Positions 1 through 8,924 of a stretch of 55,135 nucleotides of DNA are shown piece by piece. The translations under genes were made by a program, and so were the position numbers. Origin of the DNA: M3007 sp040397785 (lineage in GTDB: Bacteria; Bacteroidota; Bacteroidia; Chitinophagales; Saprospiraceae). Under the pieces are notes generated by a model. It was not told where the DNA came from and ran no database searches. It worked only from the letters and a program-made list of their open reading frames with translations. Numbering within the stretch: the first letter of the stretch is position 1; each line of letters begins with the position of its first letter. The stretch spans positions 1 to 55,135 of the forward strand of contig JBBAVI010000028.1 in NCBI GenBank assembly GCA_040397785.1. Reading direction: 5' to 3'.

Positions 1-3000
1 GTAACGGTATAAGTTGTTGTATTACTTGGTGTTACAGTGATAGCAGCAGTTGTTGCTCCCGTATTCCAGGTATATGTCCCTCCACCCGTAGCAGTTAAAG
101 TAGTGCTTCCTCCATTACAAACCGTAGTGTTTCCAGAAATACTCACTGTAGGCAAACTATTCACGGTTACTGTTTTCGTCGAAGTTGCAGTGCAACCACT
201 AGCATTGGTAACAGTCACCGTATAAGTAGTGGTGGATGCCGGATTTACCGTAATTGCAGCAGTAGTTGCTGCAGTACTCCAAAGGTAAGTTCCACCACCG
301 GTTGCAGTCAAAATAGTACTACCACCATTACAAATGGTCGTTGTTCCTGAAATAGAGGCAGTAGGAACACCATTTACGGTAACCGTTTTGGTAGCGGTTG
401 CTGTACAACCACTGCTCGCGCTTGTAACAGTAACCGTATAAGTAGTTGTATTCGAAAGTGTTACAGTAATGGCTGCTGTAGTTGCGCCGTTGCTCCAAAC
501 ATAAGTACCACCTCCACTTGCAGTTAAAGTCGTACTTGCACCATTACAAATAACGTTATTTCCGGTAATCGCTGCGGTTGGCGGCGTACCAATCGTTACA
601 ACTTTGGAAGCTACTGCGGTACAACCCAAGGCACCCGTTACAGTTACCGTATAGGTAGTCGTCACAGTCGGTGACACCGTTATCGCTGCCGTCGTGGCAC
701 CATTACTCCAGGCATAAGTGCCGCCACCTGTTGCAGTCAAGGTGGTGCTTTGTCCACCACAAATATTGTTATTCCCACTAATGGTTGCGGTCGGAGGCAA
801 GTTTAAACAAGCAATACAAGAAGAACCTGAAAGTTCATTATTTATATCGAATTGACCACCAGGCGCAATCGTGTAATTCGAATTATCGGGCTGATTTACC
901 AAGGTTGGACTCAACCATCCAGAAGCACCAAAAACATCTTGATGCTGGTTGGCACCCGTTCCTATTTGGAATGCAGGCATCATATTCACAAAACTAACCT
1001 GAGCGCCCGCGTAATTACCTAAGCCCGTTATCAAACCTGAGTAACTTGCGTAATAATAAAAGTCCGTCGGATCATGGGGATAGTTGGAGCAATACGGCGT
1101 TTTCGGACTACCCGCTGGGGCTGTTGTAGTTCTGCCCGAAAACACAAAATCAAAGTTAAACTGCGCCCCGGTTGATGGCTCTGTGGCAACACCGCTGTAA
1201 TAAGCCGTTCCATCCGTGTATTCTACAAAACTTGCAGCGCTGATTGGGAGGTAATTCGCACCACTACCTACTAACTGATTGGCATAAAGCCCATAATCAG
1301 CACCACTATTACATTCAATGGTGCTGCTTGCGGTTCGACTTGAACAAACGCTTCCGCAATTATAAGGAAGCACGGCTCTTTTCACTACCTCTGTACAACC
1401 TCCGGTAGCGGTTACCGTTACAGTATACGTTGTAAGCGTGCTTGGTGAAACAGAAATGGCAGCCGTAGTTGCACCTGTACTCCAGGCGTAGGTGTTGCCC
1501 CCTGTAGCAGTGAGGGTTACACTTGAGCCACCGCAAACAGTTTCTGCACCACTAATGGCAGCATTCGCCACCGAAGTTACGGTTACTGTTTTGGTAGAAG
1601 TTGCCGTACAACCAGCCGAACTGGTCACAGTTACGGTATAGGTAGTTGTAGCGCTTGGCGTTATGGTGATTGCAGCCGTTGTTGCACCGGTATTCCAGGA
1701 ATAGGTGCCGCCACCAGAAGCGGTTAAGGTTGTGCTGCTTCCGACGCAAACGGTAGTGTTACCCGAAATAGATGCATTAGGCAAACTATTTACAGTAACC
1801 GTTTTAATTGCAGTCGCGGTACAACCATTCGCACCCGTGACCGTAACGGTGTAAGTAGTAGTAATGCCTGGATTAACTGTTATCGCAGCCGTAGTTGCAT
1901 TGTTGCTCCAAACATAAGTGCCGTCACCTGTTGCAGTTAAGGTCGTACTCTGCCCATTACAAATGGTGCTTGTGCCCGAAATCGAAGCAGATGGAGCAGG
2001 ATTTACCGTAACAACTTTGGTCGCCGTTGCCGTGCAGTTGTTCGCGTTGGTTACGGTAACCGTATACGTGGTGGTGCTACTTGGACTTACCGTAATGGCC
2101 GCCGTTGTTACACCTGTACTCCAGCTGTAACTAGTGCCCCCACTTGCAGTCAAGGTAGTACTCTGACCATTGCAAATGGGCGAGTTGCCTGATATACTCG
2201 CTACAGGCAAACCGTTTACAGTAACCGTTTTGGTATCGGTATCTGTGCAACCATTGGCACCTGTTACGGTAACGGTATAGTTGGTACTTGCCGATGGCGT
2301 AACCGTAATGGCAGCCGTTGTAGCACCGGTATTCCAGGCATAAGTACCACCTCCGGTTGCTGTTAGGGTCGTACTTTGTCCTGTACATAGGGCTAAGTTG
2401 CCAGTAATTGCGCTTGTTGGAGCAGGATTTACTGTTACTACCTTTGAATCTGTATCTGTACAGTTATTTGCTGCTGTTACAGTTACAGTATAGGTTGTGG
2501 TAGTATTTGGACTTACCGTAATGGCGGCAGTTGTGGCACCATTACTCCATAAATATGTACCTCCTCCGCTTGCAGTAAGTGTAGTACTTATACCTGCACA
2601 AATCGTAGTAGTACCCGTAATGCTGGCAGTCGGAGCACCCGGTTGACCCACCGTAGCGGTTCCTGTCGCCGTACATCCTTCCCCATTGGTAATGGTCAGG
2701 TTGTAGGTGCCCGCAGTAAGTCCCGTAATGCTAAAGGGCTCGCTCGTGATACCTGAGCCATTGCCAGATCCGCCGCCCGTCTTAGTCCAATTGTAACTAA
2801 AGTTTGGAATGATCTCTTTGGTAATATTGACCGTTATTTTACCATTCGTTCCACCACAGGTCGAAACAGAGGTGGTCGTAGTGGTAAAGGTCATGGCGAT
2901 TGGCTGTTTCAAATATACCGTCGAAGTGGCTGTGCAACCAATGCCATTGGTAATTGTAACATTATAAGTGCCTGCTGCAAGGCCGGTAATATTAAATGGC

Positions 3001-4469
3001 TCGGTGGTAATGCCACTGCCCGAACCTGACCCGCCTGCTGCTGAGGTCCAGTTAAAACTGTAATTTGGAAACATGACCGACTCAATATCAATATTGATTT
3101 TACCGTCTGTACCATTCGCACAAGTCGGATCGGTGGGGGTTCCTTTAAATTTCATCGAACCCTGTACCTCCTTCTTAACTACATTTGAGATGCCCGCATA
3201 ACTAGAACACCCTGCACGACGTGCAAGGCGGACATAATAGGTAGAAGCAGAAATACTTGGCGGATCATAGGTAGCAGAAGTAGCACCCGATATGGTTGTC
3301 CAACTACCACCGGGAGGCGGAGTGAACGAGGAAGAAGATTGCCATATATACTCCAGGGTACCCGAGCCGCCCGAAGCGCCAGTAGTACTGGTAATTAAAG
3401 CGGGATTGTAACCGCCGCATTTATTTTCGTTACTACCGATCGTACCACCACTGGTAACGTTGTCGCAAGTAACACTGCAACCAGAAGCATTTCCTGCGAA
3501 TTCAGCAATATGCACTTCACCCGCACATTGGGTAAAACTTACACCTACAATCTGACCCTCCACATTGCTGCTGCTTGTTTTGAGGATATGTGCATTGGGT
3601 GCCAAAATGGAACCTTCCACCATTGCACCAGAAGGTATGTTCAAGTTCGTGCAATTGTAAAAATTCCAGATGATATATTTTGCCTCGGTTCGGCCAATAC
3701 CTGCCATATTTGGTACATCCCAGTTGAAAGTGCCCGCTGCATCAACATTGATCACCAACGTTTTTGCCGCACTTGGTAAGGTGTTGAACGTTATTCCAGA
3801 CCAGCCGTTCAAAGCAGTGCCTGTAATGTTCCAAACGTTTAAGCCAGCGTTCAAACTGATGGTCGGATTACCACCAGAAAATGTCGGGGTAACCGTGTTG
3901 GCACAACCCGAAAGAGAGGTGCTACTACCACGCATGCTTGTCATAGCCGTAGAAAATGCCACTAAACCAGTACCGGTTATGGTATTGATCGGTTGATTTG
4001 TAGCATTTACCTGTATTTTTGGCGTACCATTTTGGATGTTAATGTTACTACCATTTAAAGTGGCTGTACCACCACCCAGGCTGCCAAATTTCACGTAATG
4101 GTCGGATAACGTCCCATTTACCTGAAACAACCCGGACGTATAAATAATACTGCCGTGCACCACCATGGCATACTTAGTACTTCCAATGAGTACATAAGGA
4201 TTACCCGTGCCCGCATTGGTTGCAGTGTATTGACCAGTTCCAGCTATTTCGAAACTCCCTCCTGCTGCAATTGCCCCCTCCACATCACCGCCAGTAATAT
4301 TGACGTTTTGTTCAGTAAATATGTTGAAATCAAGTGCCGGAGAAAACGGATTCTGAGCAGTTGATTCCAAAAAAGGAAACAAACCCAATAAAAGAACTGT
4401 TGCCAAACGAATAATACCAAGCGGTTTTACATTGTTTGAAACGGACCGGAATGTAGAGCAATGCATCAT
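1..4469 (-). CDS. Giant repetitive cell-surface protein, choice-of-anchor-A-like N-terminus (3' end outside window)
   Basis: One uninterrupted minus-strand frame runs from ATG at 4469 to the left edge, giving about 1489 codons and no stop. A signal peptide (residues 1-40, ending near STAQ) is followed by a domain (about 40-325) with the VEGAIAAGGSF and VEGSILAPNAHI signatures of choice-of-anchor-A exoproteins. Next come an Ig-like domain starting GTIGSNEN (about 330-430), two SprB-like repeats with GLAAGTYNVTITNG-type cores (about 435-605), an array of 71-residue Ig-like repeats (about 605-1025), a unique Cys-containing domain (about 1025-1228), then more 71-residue repeats to the edge. The frame at both ends agrees, so no net frameshift is present. 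Such proteins are typically T9SS-exported adhesins or gliding-type surface proteins. The T9SS tail would lie beyond the window, so that is inference. Confidence 0.88.
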   Translation of the reverse strand, partial: MMHCSTFRSVSNNVKPLGIIRLATVLLLGLFPFLESTAQNPFSPALDFNIFTEQNVNITGGDVEGAIAAGGSFEIAGTGQYTATNAGTGNPYVLIGSTKYAMVVHGSIIYTSGLFQVNGTLSDHYVKFGSLGGGTATLNGSNINIQNGTPKIQVNATNQPINTITGTGLVAFSTAMTSMRGSSTSLSGCANTVTPTFSGGNPTISLNAGLNVWNITGTALNGWSGITFNTLPSAAKTLVINVDAAGTFNWDVPNMAGIGRTEAKYIIWNFYNCTNLNIPSGAMVEGSILAPNAHILKTSSSNVEGQIVGVSFTQCAGEVHIAEFAGNASGCSVTCDNVTSGGTIGSNENKCGGYNPALITSTTGASGGSGTLEYIWQSSSSFTPPPGGSWTTISGATSATYDPPSISASTYYVRLARRAGCSSYAGISNVVKKEVQGSMKFKGTPTDPTCANGTDGKINIDIESVMFPNYSFNWTSAAGGSGSGSGITTEPFNITGLAAGTYNVTITNGIGCTATSTVYLKQPIAMTFTTTTTSVSTCGGTNGKITVNITKEIIPNFSYNWTKTGGGSGNGSGITSEPFSITGLTAGTYNLTITNGEGCTATGTATVGQPGAPTASITGTTTICAGISTTLTASGGGTYLWSNGATTAAITVSPNTTTTYTVTVTAANNCTDTDSKVVTVNPAPTSAITGNLALCTGQSTTLTATGGGTYAWNTGATTAAITVTPSASTNYTVTVTGANGCTDTDTKTVTVNGLPVASISGNSPICNGQSTTLTASGGTSYSWSTGVTTAAITVSPSSTTTYTVTVTNANNCTATATKVVTVNPAPSASISGTSTICNGQSTTLTATGDGTYVWSNNATTAAITVNPGITTTYTVTVTGANGCTATAIKTVTVNSLPNASISGNTTVCVGSSTTLTASGGGTYSWNTGATTAAITITPSATTTYTVTVTSSAGCTATSTKTVTVTSVANAAISGAETVCGGSSVTLTATGGNTYAWSTGATTAAISVSPSTLTTYTVTVTATGGCTEVVKRAVLPYNCGSVCSSRTASSTIECNSGADYGLYANQLVGSGANYLPISAASFVEYTDGTAYYSGVATEPSTGAQFNFDFVFSGRTTTAPAGSPKTPYCSNYPHDPTDFYYYASYSGLITGLGNYAGAQVSFVNMMPAFQIGTGANQHQDVFGASGWLSPTLVNQPDNSNYTIAPGGQFDINNELSGSSCIACLNLPPTATISGNNNICGGQSTTLTATGGGTYAWSNGATTAAITVSPTVTTTYTVTVTGALGCTAVASKVVTIGTPPTAAITGNNVICNGASTTLTASGGGTYVWSNGATTAAITVTLSNTTTYTVTVTSASSGCTATATKTVTVNGVPTASISGTTTICNGGSTILTATGGGTYLWSTAATTAAITVNPASTTTYTVTVTNASGCTATSTKTVTVNSLPTVSISGNTTVCNGGSTTLTATGGGTYTWNTGATTAAITVTPSNTTTYTV
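190..2671 (-). repeat. Coding tandem repeats with an exact 213-bp (71-codon) period
   Basis: The Gly-Cys-Thr codons that end each unit recur (plus-strand gtacaacc-type marker) at 2671, 2458, 2245, 2032, 1819, 1606 and 1393, every interval being exactly 213 bp. A second block has markers at 619, 403 and 190, with intervals of 216 and 213. The units share the protein pattern C-GGSTTLTATGGG-Y-W, then AITVTP, then TYTVTVT-GC-A. They differ at many synonymous positions, so length is held while sequence drifts. They are Ig-like folds within the surface protein, not CRISPR repeats. Confidence 0.9.
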
Positions 4470-5215
4470 GATAGTGTTTTAAAAATATTAATTGGGCAAT
4501 ATTTTAAAAATATGACAAGCTGCTAAGGGCTTCTCCACCAGCACTTTACATGCAAGGAAAAACCAAACAGTTATTCATCAACAAAAGCATGACTTTAGAA
4601 AACCCAACAAGCATGAAGCCTATCTGTGATCAACACAAATAAGTAAAATACACGTAAAGTTTTAAACGATGACGTATCGAAAGAAAATGATGGGACAGAC
4701 TTACGCCTGAATCCAAAGCCAGAAAAGAAGCTGTTAAATGGAAATGATTAAGTAGGTGCAGAAGCGGGCACACAAAAGATGATGCAGTGACTGGCACTGA
4801 TGAGGGGTAGATTAATAAGCGTAGAAGCGACGCAAAATGATAGTGCCGTTTAGGAGAACTAAACGAATCATGAAAAGATTACATATACACTATACAGGGA
4901 GAATCCAAATCGTTAGGAGAAAAACGATTATCGAGAAGCGAAATGATTGATGTTACTGTGTGTAGATTGTCTTCCACCACAAATGTAGGAATATAACTGT
5001 TTATGTAGTTAAAGGCATAAATAAAAAATGATTAAACCCGACATATTAAAATAAAAATAAAATAATAATAAATTGAAAATAAATAATTTACGATACTGAA
5101 TTATCATTATTCGATAATCATTAACATGTAAAATGTTTTACACTTCTTTTTATCATGTACATACAAGCGTTTTATCCAATATATCTGGCTACATAAAAAG
5201 GAGTTAAACCCGACA
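4470..5215. other. AT-rich non-coding region upstream of the surface-protein gene
   Basis: No credible gene is present in these 746 bases. They lie upstream of the surface-protein start and downstream of the helical-repeat gene, both on the minus strand. The stretch holds two hairpins with similar purine loops (4847-4865 and 4908-4929), three AGAAGCG words, a minus-strand TACATTTG box at 4980-4987 that matches TAnnTTTG but lacks a clear upstream element, and the 12-mer TTAAACCCGACA at 5032 and again at 5203. A long 5' leader for the surface protein is possible. Confidence 0.5.
4847..4929. other. Two hairpins with GGAGAA-type loops
   Basis: Stem one is CGTTTAG (4847-4853) with CTAAACG (4859-4865) around the loop GAGAA. 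Stem two is AATCGTT (4908-4914) with AACGATT (4923-4929) around AGGAGAAA. Both are perfect 7-bp stems sharing a GGAGAA core across stem end and loop. Neither has a T-run, so they do not look like terminators. Confidence 0.5.
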
Positions 5216-5234
5216 GAAAACACACCGAAGTGTA
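5216..5234 (-). terminator. Short UUCG-capped terminator after the helical-repeat gene
   Basis: On the minus strand, immediately after the TAA stop, TACAC pairs with GTGTG around a TTCG tetraloop closed by C-G, followed by TTTTC. The stem is short and the T-run is only four, so it may be weak. Confidence 0.5.
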
Positions 5235-6725
5235 TTAAAGCGTACTCAATACCATTTCCCACAAATCTTCATATGGAATCAATTCTACCTCATGCGACTG
5301 GTTGGCAAAGTTGAGCGGAACAGCCTTTAGTAACTTTACAAACCTGTCCGCATGCCGTTTCGTCGCAACTTTGTGGAAACCCGCGTCTGGGATGACAAGC
5401 AACATCTTTATAAAACAGTTGCTCCGGTATGTATCATCCTTAACCAAATAACGCGTGCTGTAGCGCGCAATCGCATCCATGCGATCTATAGTCTCTGTCT
5501 CTTTTCGCTGATGAATCAAATAGACAATCTGAAAAATTAAGATCGGAATATTTAAACCTCGGCGATCCCTCGAAAACAACGGCGTCTCATTAGCAAAACG
5601 CGCAATTCTAAACCTACTCAGCACAGACTCCTCCCCCCCAACATCGATCAACCCCAGCTCTTTTAAATAATATTGATACGCCTCTATGATCTTCCAATAT
5701 TGGCGTGTGCTCTCCGGCAAGGAACTATACTTTCGATGCAATAACACACTTTTTAGTACAACATACGCTTCCTGATAAGCCTTGGTATGAAAAGCCAAAA
5801 TAATGAGCAATTCCTGATATTTAAACCAGTTAAACGTCCCATCTTCTAATAACTTTATCCCCTTCCCTGCAATTTCTTTACCATGCTCATAATCCCGCAA
5901 CTGCACACAACAAACCATCGCCTGATAATAAAACGCCTGTAAGGGCACATTGGCTACATAAGACCGTTTTTCAAAAAACGCAATCGCCCGTGCACACACC
6001 CCAACGGTTTGCTCATAATTATTTACACTCGAATAGATCAATACCTCAATTAACCGCCCACACAAATGCATTTTATAGGTATCAAACTGATTCAGATCAG
6101 GCTCAATCTTCCTAAAACACAACATTGCCTGTTCGTGTACTTCCTTTTTCGCTGATTTATTGTTCACAAAACGAACGATCAAATCAGTATATAACTCTTC
6201 TGCCAAATTCTCCGCACGTACCACTGAATCTAAATGATGCGCCAAAATACCATACTGCTCGTACTTCTTTAAATCCCCCAAAACAGATCCATATTGCAAA
6301 CGCAGCGTACGCGCAATATCCAATGCAATATCCGAGAAATCGTATCGACGAGACAATTGTAACAAATCCGAAGCAATGTCTAAAGTGCTTGCACGGGCGT
6401 TTTTACCCACCAATATTTTCATCGCTGCCCAACTACGATGGCACTCAAAATAGGCTTTCTGACGTAATTGATAATGAGGAAGGTTTAATTCTACTATAAA
6501 CAACATCCGATTCAAGTATTTCTTAAGCAGCTGCTTTACCCTTGGATAACTTTCCGCTGGATATTTTTCTTTCAACTGTGCGCTAGCCTGCTCATCGGTT
6601 TTAACCACCCCTACATTAATTAACTCATATAAATAACATGTGGGCGCATCCGGAAATCCCGGTGCGCCCGCAGCTTTTAATCGCTTATTGGATACGATAT
6701 CTACGAGTTCCAGCAAATTCTGCAT
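5235..6725 (-). CDS. Hypothetical helical-repeat (TPR-like) protein, 496 aa
   Basis: I do not recognise a named family. The 496-residue protein has no signal peptide and no membrane segment. It is built almost entirely of amphipathic helices with regularly spaced aromatic and Ala/Leu positions, resembling TPR-like superhelices of Bacteroidota cytoplasmic proteins. The N-terminus (MQNLLELVDIVSNKR) and several LxxLxxxYxxxL blocks are consistent with a protein-interaction scaffold. The start is ATG at 6725, with a TATCTTTG promoter box only four bases upstream, which implies a nearly leaderless mRNA. Neighbours on both sides are separated by long non-coding stretches, so it is probably monocistronic. 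Function unknown. Confidence 0.75.
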   Translation of the reverse strand: MQNLLELVDIVSNKRLKAAGAPGFPDAPTCYLYELINVGVVKTDEQASAQLKEKYPAESYPRVKQLLKKYLNRMLFIVELNLPHYQLRQKAYFECHRSWAAMKILVGKNARASTLDIASDLLQLSRRYDFSDIALDIARTLRLQYGSVLGDLKKYEQYGILAHHLDSVVRAENLAEELYTDLIVRFVNNKSAKKEVHEQAMLCFRKIEPDLNQFDTYKMHLCGRLIEVLIYSSVNNYEQTVGVCARAIAFFEKRSYVANVPLQAFYYQAMVCCVQLRDYEHGKEIAGKGIKLLEDGTFNWFKYQELLIILAFHTKAYQEAYVVLKSVLLHRKYSSLPESTRQYWKIIEAYQYYLKELGLIDVGGEESVLSRFRIARFANETPLFSRDRRGLNIPILIFQIVYLIHQRKETETIDRMDAIARYSTRYLVKDDTYRSNCFIKMLLVIPDAGFHKVATKRHADRFVKLLKAVPLNFANQSHEVELIPYEDLWEMVLSTL

Positions 6726-6729
6726 GGCC

Positions 6730-6737
6730 CAAAGATA
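6730..6737 (-). promoter_or_regulatory. Minus-7 box TATCTTTG abutting the start codon
   Basis: A perfect Bacteroidota TAnnTTTG box ends four bases before the ATG at 6725, so transcription would begin at or next to the start codon. No TTG lies at the usual 19-23 bases upstream; the nearest match is TTTCG. Confidence 0.5.
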
Positions 6738-6925
6738 AACATACTATCCACTAAACGAAACTGTAACAAATAATTAAACGCCGCTGATATCAATAATGAT
6801 AACGTCGCGTCCGCTGTCGGAACTGCCTAATGATTCGATGCCTAAAGCAAAAAACAGGTAAATGTCAAGCAATGTTGAGAATGTGTTATTCATGAAGCGA
6901 ATTTAAGTTGATTATATACCAAGTT

Positions 6926-7012
6926 GCCTTCGCAAAGGCGGGTGCCAACGAACGTACCAGTCTACGTAAAGGACGATCCTTTACGTGACTTTGTGGCGCT
7001 TGCGATCGCCAC
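6926..7012. other. Three consecutive hairpins (candidate structured RNA or palindromic repeat)
   Basis: Hairpin one: GCCTT (6926-6930) with AAGGC (6935-6939), loop CGCA. Hairpin two: ACGTAAAGG (6964-6972) with CCTTTACGT (6978-6986), loop ACGAT, nine perfect pairs. Hairpin three: GTGGCG (6993-6998) with CGCCAC (7007-7012). Together they occupy 87 bases of locally higher GC content in an AT-rich intergenic region. No T-run follows on either strand. Confidence 0.55.
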
Positions 7013-7213
7013 CGAAACATTCATAGTGTAGTTGAAATCTGGAAAATTAAGAGCCGAAACTCCTGAAACGCAGGTTCATGAACGTTGCACGTGGAAGCCT
7101 CCAGACAACTGTTTCAATTGTGCTTTGTTAATATTTGATGCTACTAAACATCAAAGTCATGCTCCGTTGTTTCATGCTTGTTGCTTCTAGTATATACAAA
7201 ATCAGGCCAAGTT

Positions 7214-7240
7214 TTTGGCACAAAAAAGACCTGTGCCAAA
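7214..7240. other. Perfect 9-bp inverted repeat
   Basis: TTTGGCACA (7214-7222) pairs with TGTGCCAAA (7232-7240) across a 9-base spacer. No T-run follows on either strand. An operator-like dyad or mobile-element end are possibilities; nothing nearby decides between them. Confidence 0.45.
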
Positions 7241-7536
7241 TTCATATCACATAAAAAAAACAAGCATTTGGAATTAGTTTATCCTGAATTTTAATGTTTA
7301 TCAACCCATTACAAGCCATACTTACGATTGGAAAATACCCTCCGAATTATTAATAATAAAACAATTATAAATTAAAATCACTAACCATAAATAGTACAAA
7401 AATACTATTGCATGTGCGTAGAATAAATACTAAGGAGCGTCCCGACAAAGGATAATGCCAGCACGAAAACACCCGAAAATTATTTTGGAAATGCTAAATT
7501 TTGCAAAACACCCGACAGTTCAAACTATGCAAGACG

Positions 7537-8694
7537 CTAGTTCCCCACGGTTTTTACAACTTTCTTCACAACCGTTTTTTCGCCAGATTTGAATTGAACG
7601 AAGTAAACACCCGGTGAAAGGTTGGGCATCTCTAAACGGTAAAAACCCGCATTCAGATTTTTTAATGGCAATAAGATGCCTACAATACGCCCGGTCTCAT
7701 CCGTCACATCAATGGCCACGGCTGAAGCTTTCGCCAAATCAAGGTCAATGGTCGCCTTGGTAACATACGGGTTAGGATAAATCTTTACGTCAAAAACTAT
7801 ATCGGTCAAACCTGTTCCCGCACGCAACAACTCTTCACTTCGCTTCGGTGATTTAGTAACCCAGTTGGAATCGCCACTGTTGGATGCCGCTATGCCAACC
7901 ACGCGCTTCGGTTGAGCGATCCAACGTATCGTGTTTGCTAAAAAATGCGAACTCTCTATTTCATCATAATAATACTCTAACCCCAAATAAGCCACTTTAC
8001 CCGCCGCTAAACATTTATACCCCATCACCGGATACCCACGCACATCCGCAATGGTTACAAAGCCCGGATCAGAAATGTCCAACGGATAGGCATAGTTCTT
8101 TAATGCCTTTTCACCAGAAAAACCAGCCAAAACTGGATGATCCGCAACCACTGAATGGATCATCGGCTCAGCACAGAAATACCCAAAATCCAAATCAAAC
8201 AAACCCAATTGTTGTAAAATTGAAAATTCATGGGTTCCTGTCAGGATAATTCCCCCACCATTTTTTACATACTGCGTCAATATTTTACTGTACGCCTTCA
8301 AAATTTCGGCATTGCCGCCTGAAGGATAAGCAATCACAACAACCTCATTGCCTGTAAGTGCCTGTTGCAAATCTTCCGCAGAACCATCCCAAAAATCGGA
8401 AACCACACAAGAAGGCAAACGATGCTGTATAATACGGTGTACCTTGTTTGCATATGCACTGTCATACGCCGTATAATTCATCATCAATACGTGCAATTGC
8501 GCACTTGTATCCACCTCAACAATGGACTCTGAAAATAGCCCCATTGGCACACTCCGATCATTCGAGTGAAAAAAATGCGATTCTGTTGTGTTAACAGAAA
8601 ACGGACGCTCGCCAAACTTTGGCTTTTCTGCCCGAAAGGCCGAAAGACCCACTAGGCCCGTCACCAATGCAAAAATGAAAGCAGCGCGAAGCAT
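7537..8694 (-). CDS. T9SS-secreted protein with ThuA/class-I-amidotransferase-like domain
   Basis: The chosen start is ATG at 8694 because it begins a clean signal peptide (MLRAAFIFALVTGLVGLSAF); the frame also opens at a TTG 24 bases upstream. Residues of about 60-265 resemble the Rossmann-like ThuA/GATase1-like fold: LHVLMMNYT strand, VVVIAYPSGG, then KNGGGIILTGTHEF and a late AYLGLEYYYDE segment. The last 80 residues form a T9SS type-A sorting domain (KIYPNPYVTKATIDL to VYFVQFKSGEKTVVKKV), so the mature protein should be exported and anchored or released at the cell surface. It is preceded by a strong promoter and stands alone. The substrate is unknown. Confidence 0.8.
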   Translation of the reverse strand: MLRAAFIFALVTGLVGLSAFRAEKPKFGERPFSVNTTESHFFHSNDRSVPMGLFSESIVEVDTSAQLHVLMMNYTAYDSAYANKVHRIIQHRLPSCVVSDFWDGSAEDLQQALTGNEVVVIAYPSGGNAEILKAYSKILTQYVKNGGGIILTGTHEFSILQQLGLFDLDFGYFCAEPMIHSVVADHPVLAGFSGEKALKNYAYPLDISDPGFVTIADVRGYPVMGYKCLAAGKVAYLGLEYYYDEIESSHFLANTIRWIAQPKRVVGIAASNSGDSNWVTKSPKRSEELLRAGTGLTDIVFDVKIYPNPYVTKATIDLDLAKASAVAIDVTDETGRIVGILLPLKNLNAGFYRLEMPNLSPGVYFVQFKSGEKTVVKKVVKTVGN

Positions 8695-8787
8695 GTAGTA
8701 TTTTTTATACGATAACAATGTTTAACCCAATAACGCAAAAGCACATTTGCTTGGTATGCAGCATTTCAGATGCTTTTTTAAAGTCGG

Positions 8788-8818
8788 CAAAGATACGCCT
8801 TTTGTGCCAGCATCCAAA
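8788..8818 (-). promoter_or_regulatory. Promoter of the T9SS ThuA-like gene
   Basis: On the minus strand a TTTG-type element (CAA at 8815-8817 on the plus strand) is followed after 19 bases by TATCTTTG (8788-8795), the ideal Bacteroidota spacing. The predicted leader is about 90 bases. Confidence 0.72.
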
Positions 8819-8853
8819 ACCAACCTTTGCCTTATTATAATCACCCTTCACTC

Positions 8854-8895
8854 AAAAAATAAGCGTCTTGCCGGAAATTACCTCCAACAAGACGC
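8854..8895 (-). terminator. Rho-independent terminator of yceI-family gene
   Basis: GCGTCTTG (minus strand, from 8895) pairs with CAAGACGC across a 17-base loop, followed by TTATTTTTT. It lies 30 bases downstream of the stop codon of the YceI-family gene. Confidence 0.8.
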
Positions 8896-8924
8896 CTAAC
8901 CATCATTACGCGTTCTAGCCAATA

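Larger units (their letters stand above)
6738..7536. other. Non-coding region with a cluster of inverted repeats
   Basis: About 800 bases without a credible ORF, between the divergently spaced ends of two minus-strand genes. The notable content is three consecutive hairpins at 6926-7012 and a fourth inverted repeat at 7214-7240. The part nearest the T9SS gene (7260-7500) is AT-rich and featureless apart from two related words, ACACCCGAAA (about 7470) and ACACCCGACA (about 7509). Confidence 0.5.

Noticed and set aside
190..2671. Possible CRISPR or satellite array, because of the exact 213-bp period
   Set aside because: Units are diverged coding repeats in one open frame with no unique spacers or cas genes.
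7002..7009. GCGATCGC palindrome (HIP1-like)
   Set aside because: Single copy inside a hairpin; HIP1 is a cyanobacterial high-frequency element and nothing else supports it here.
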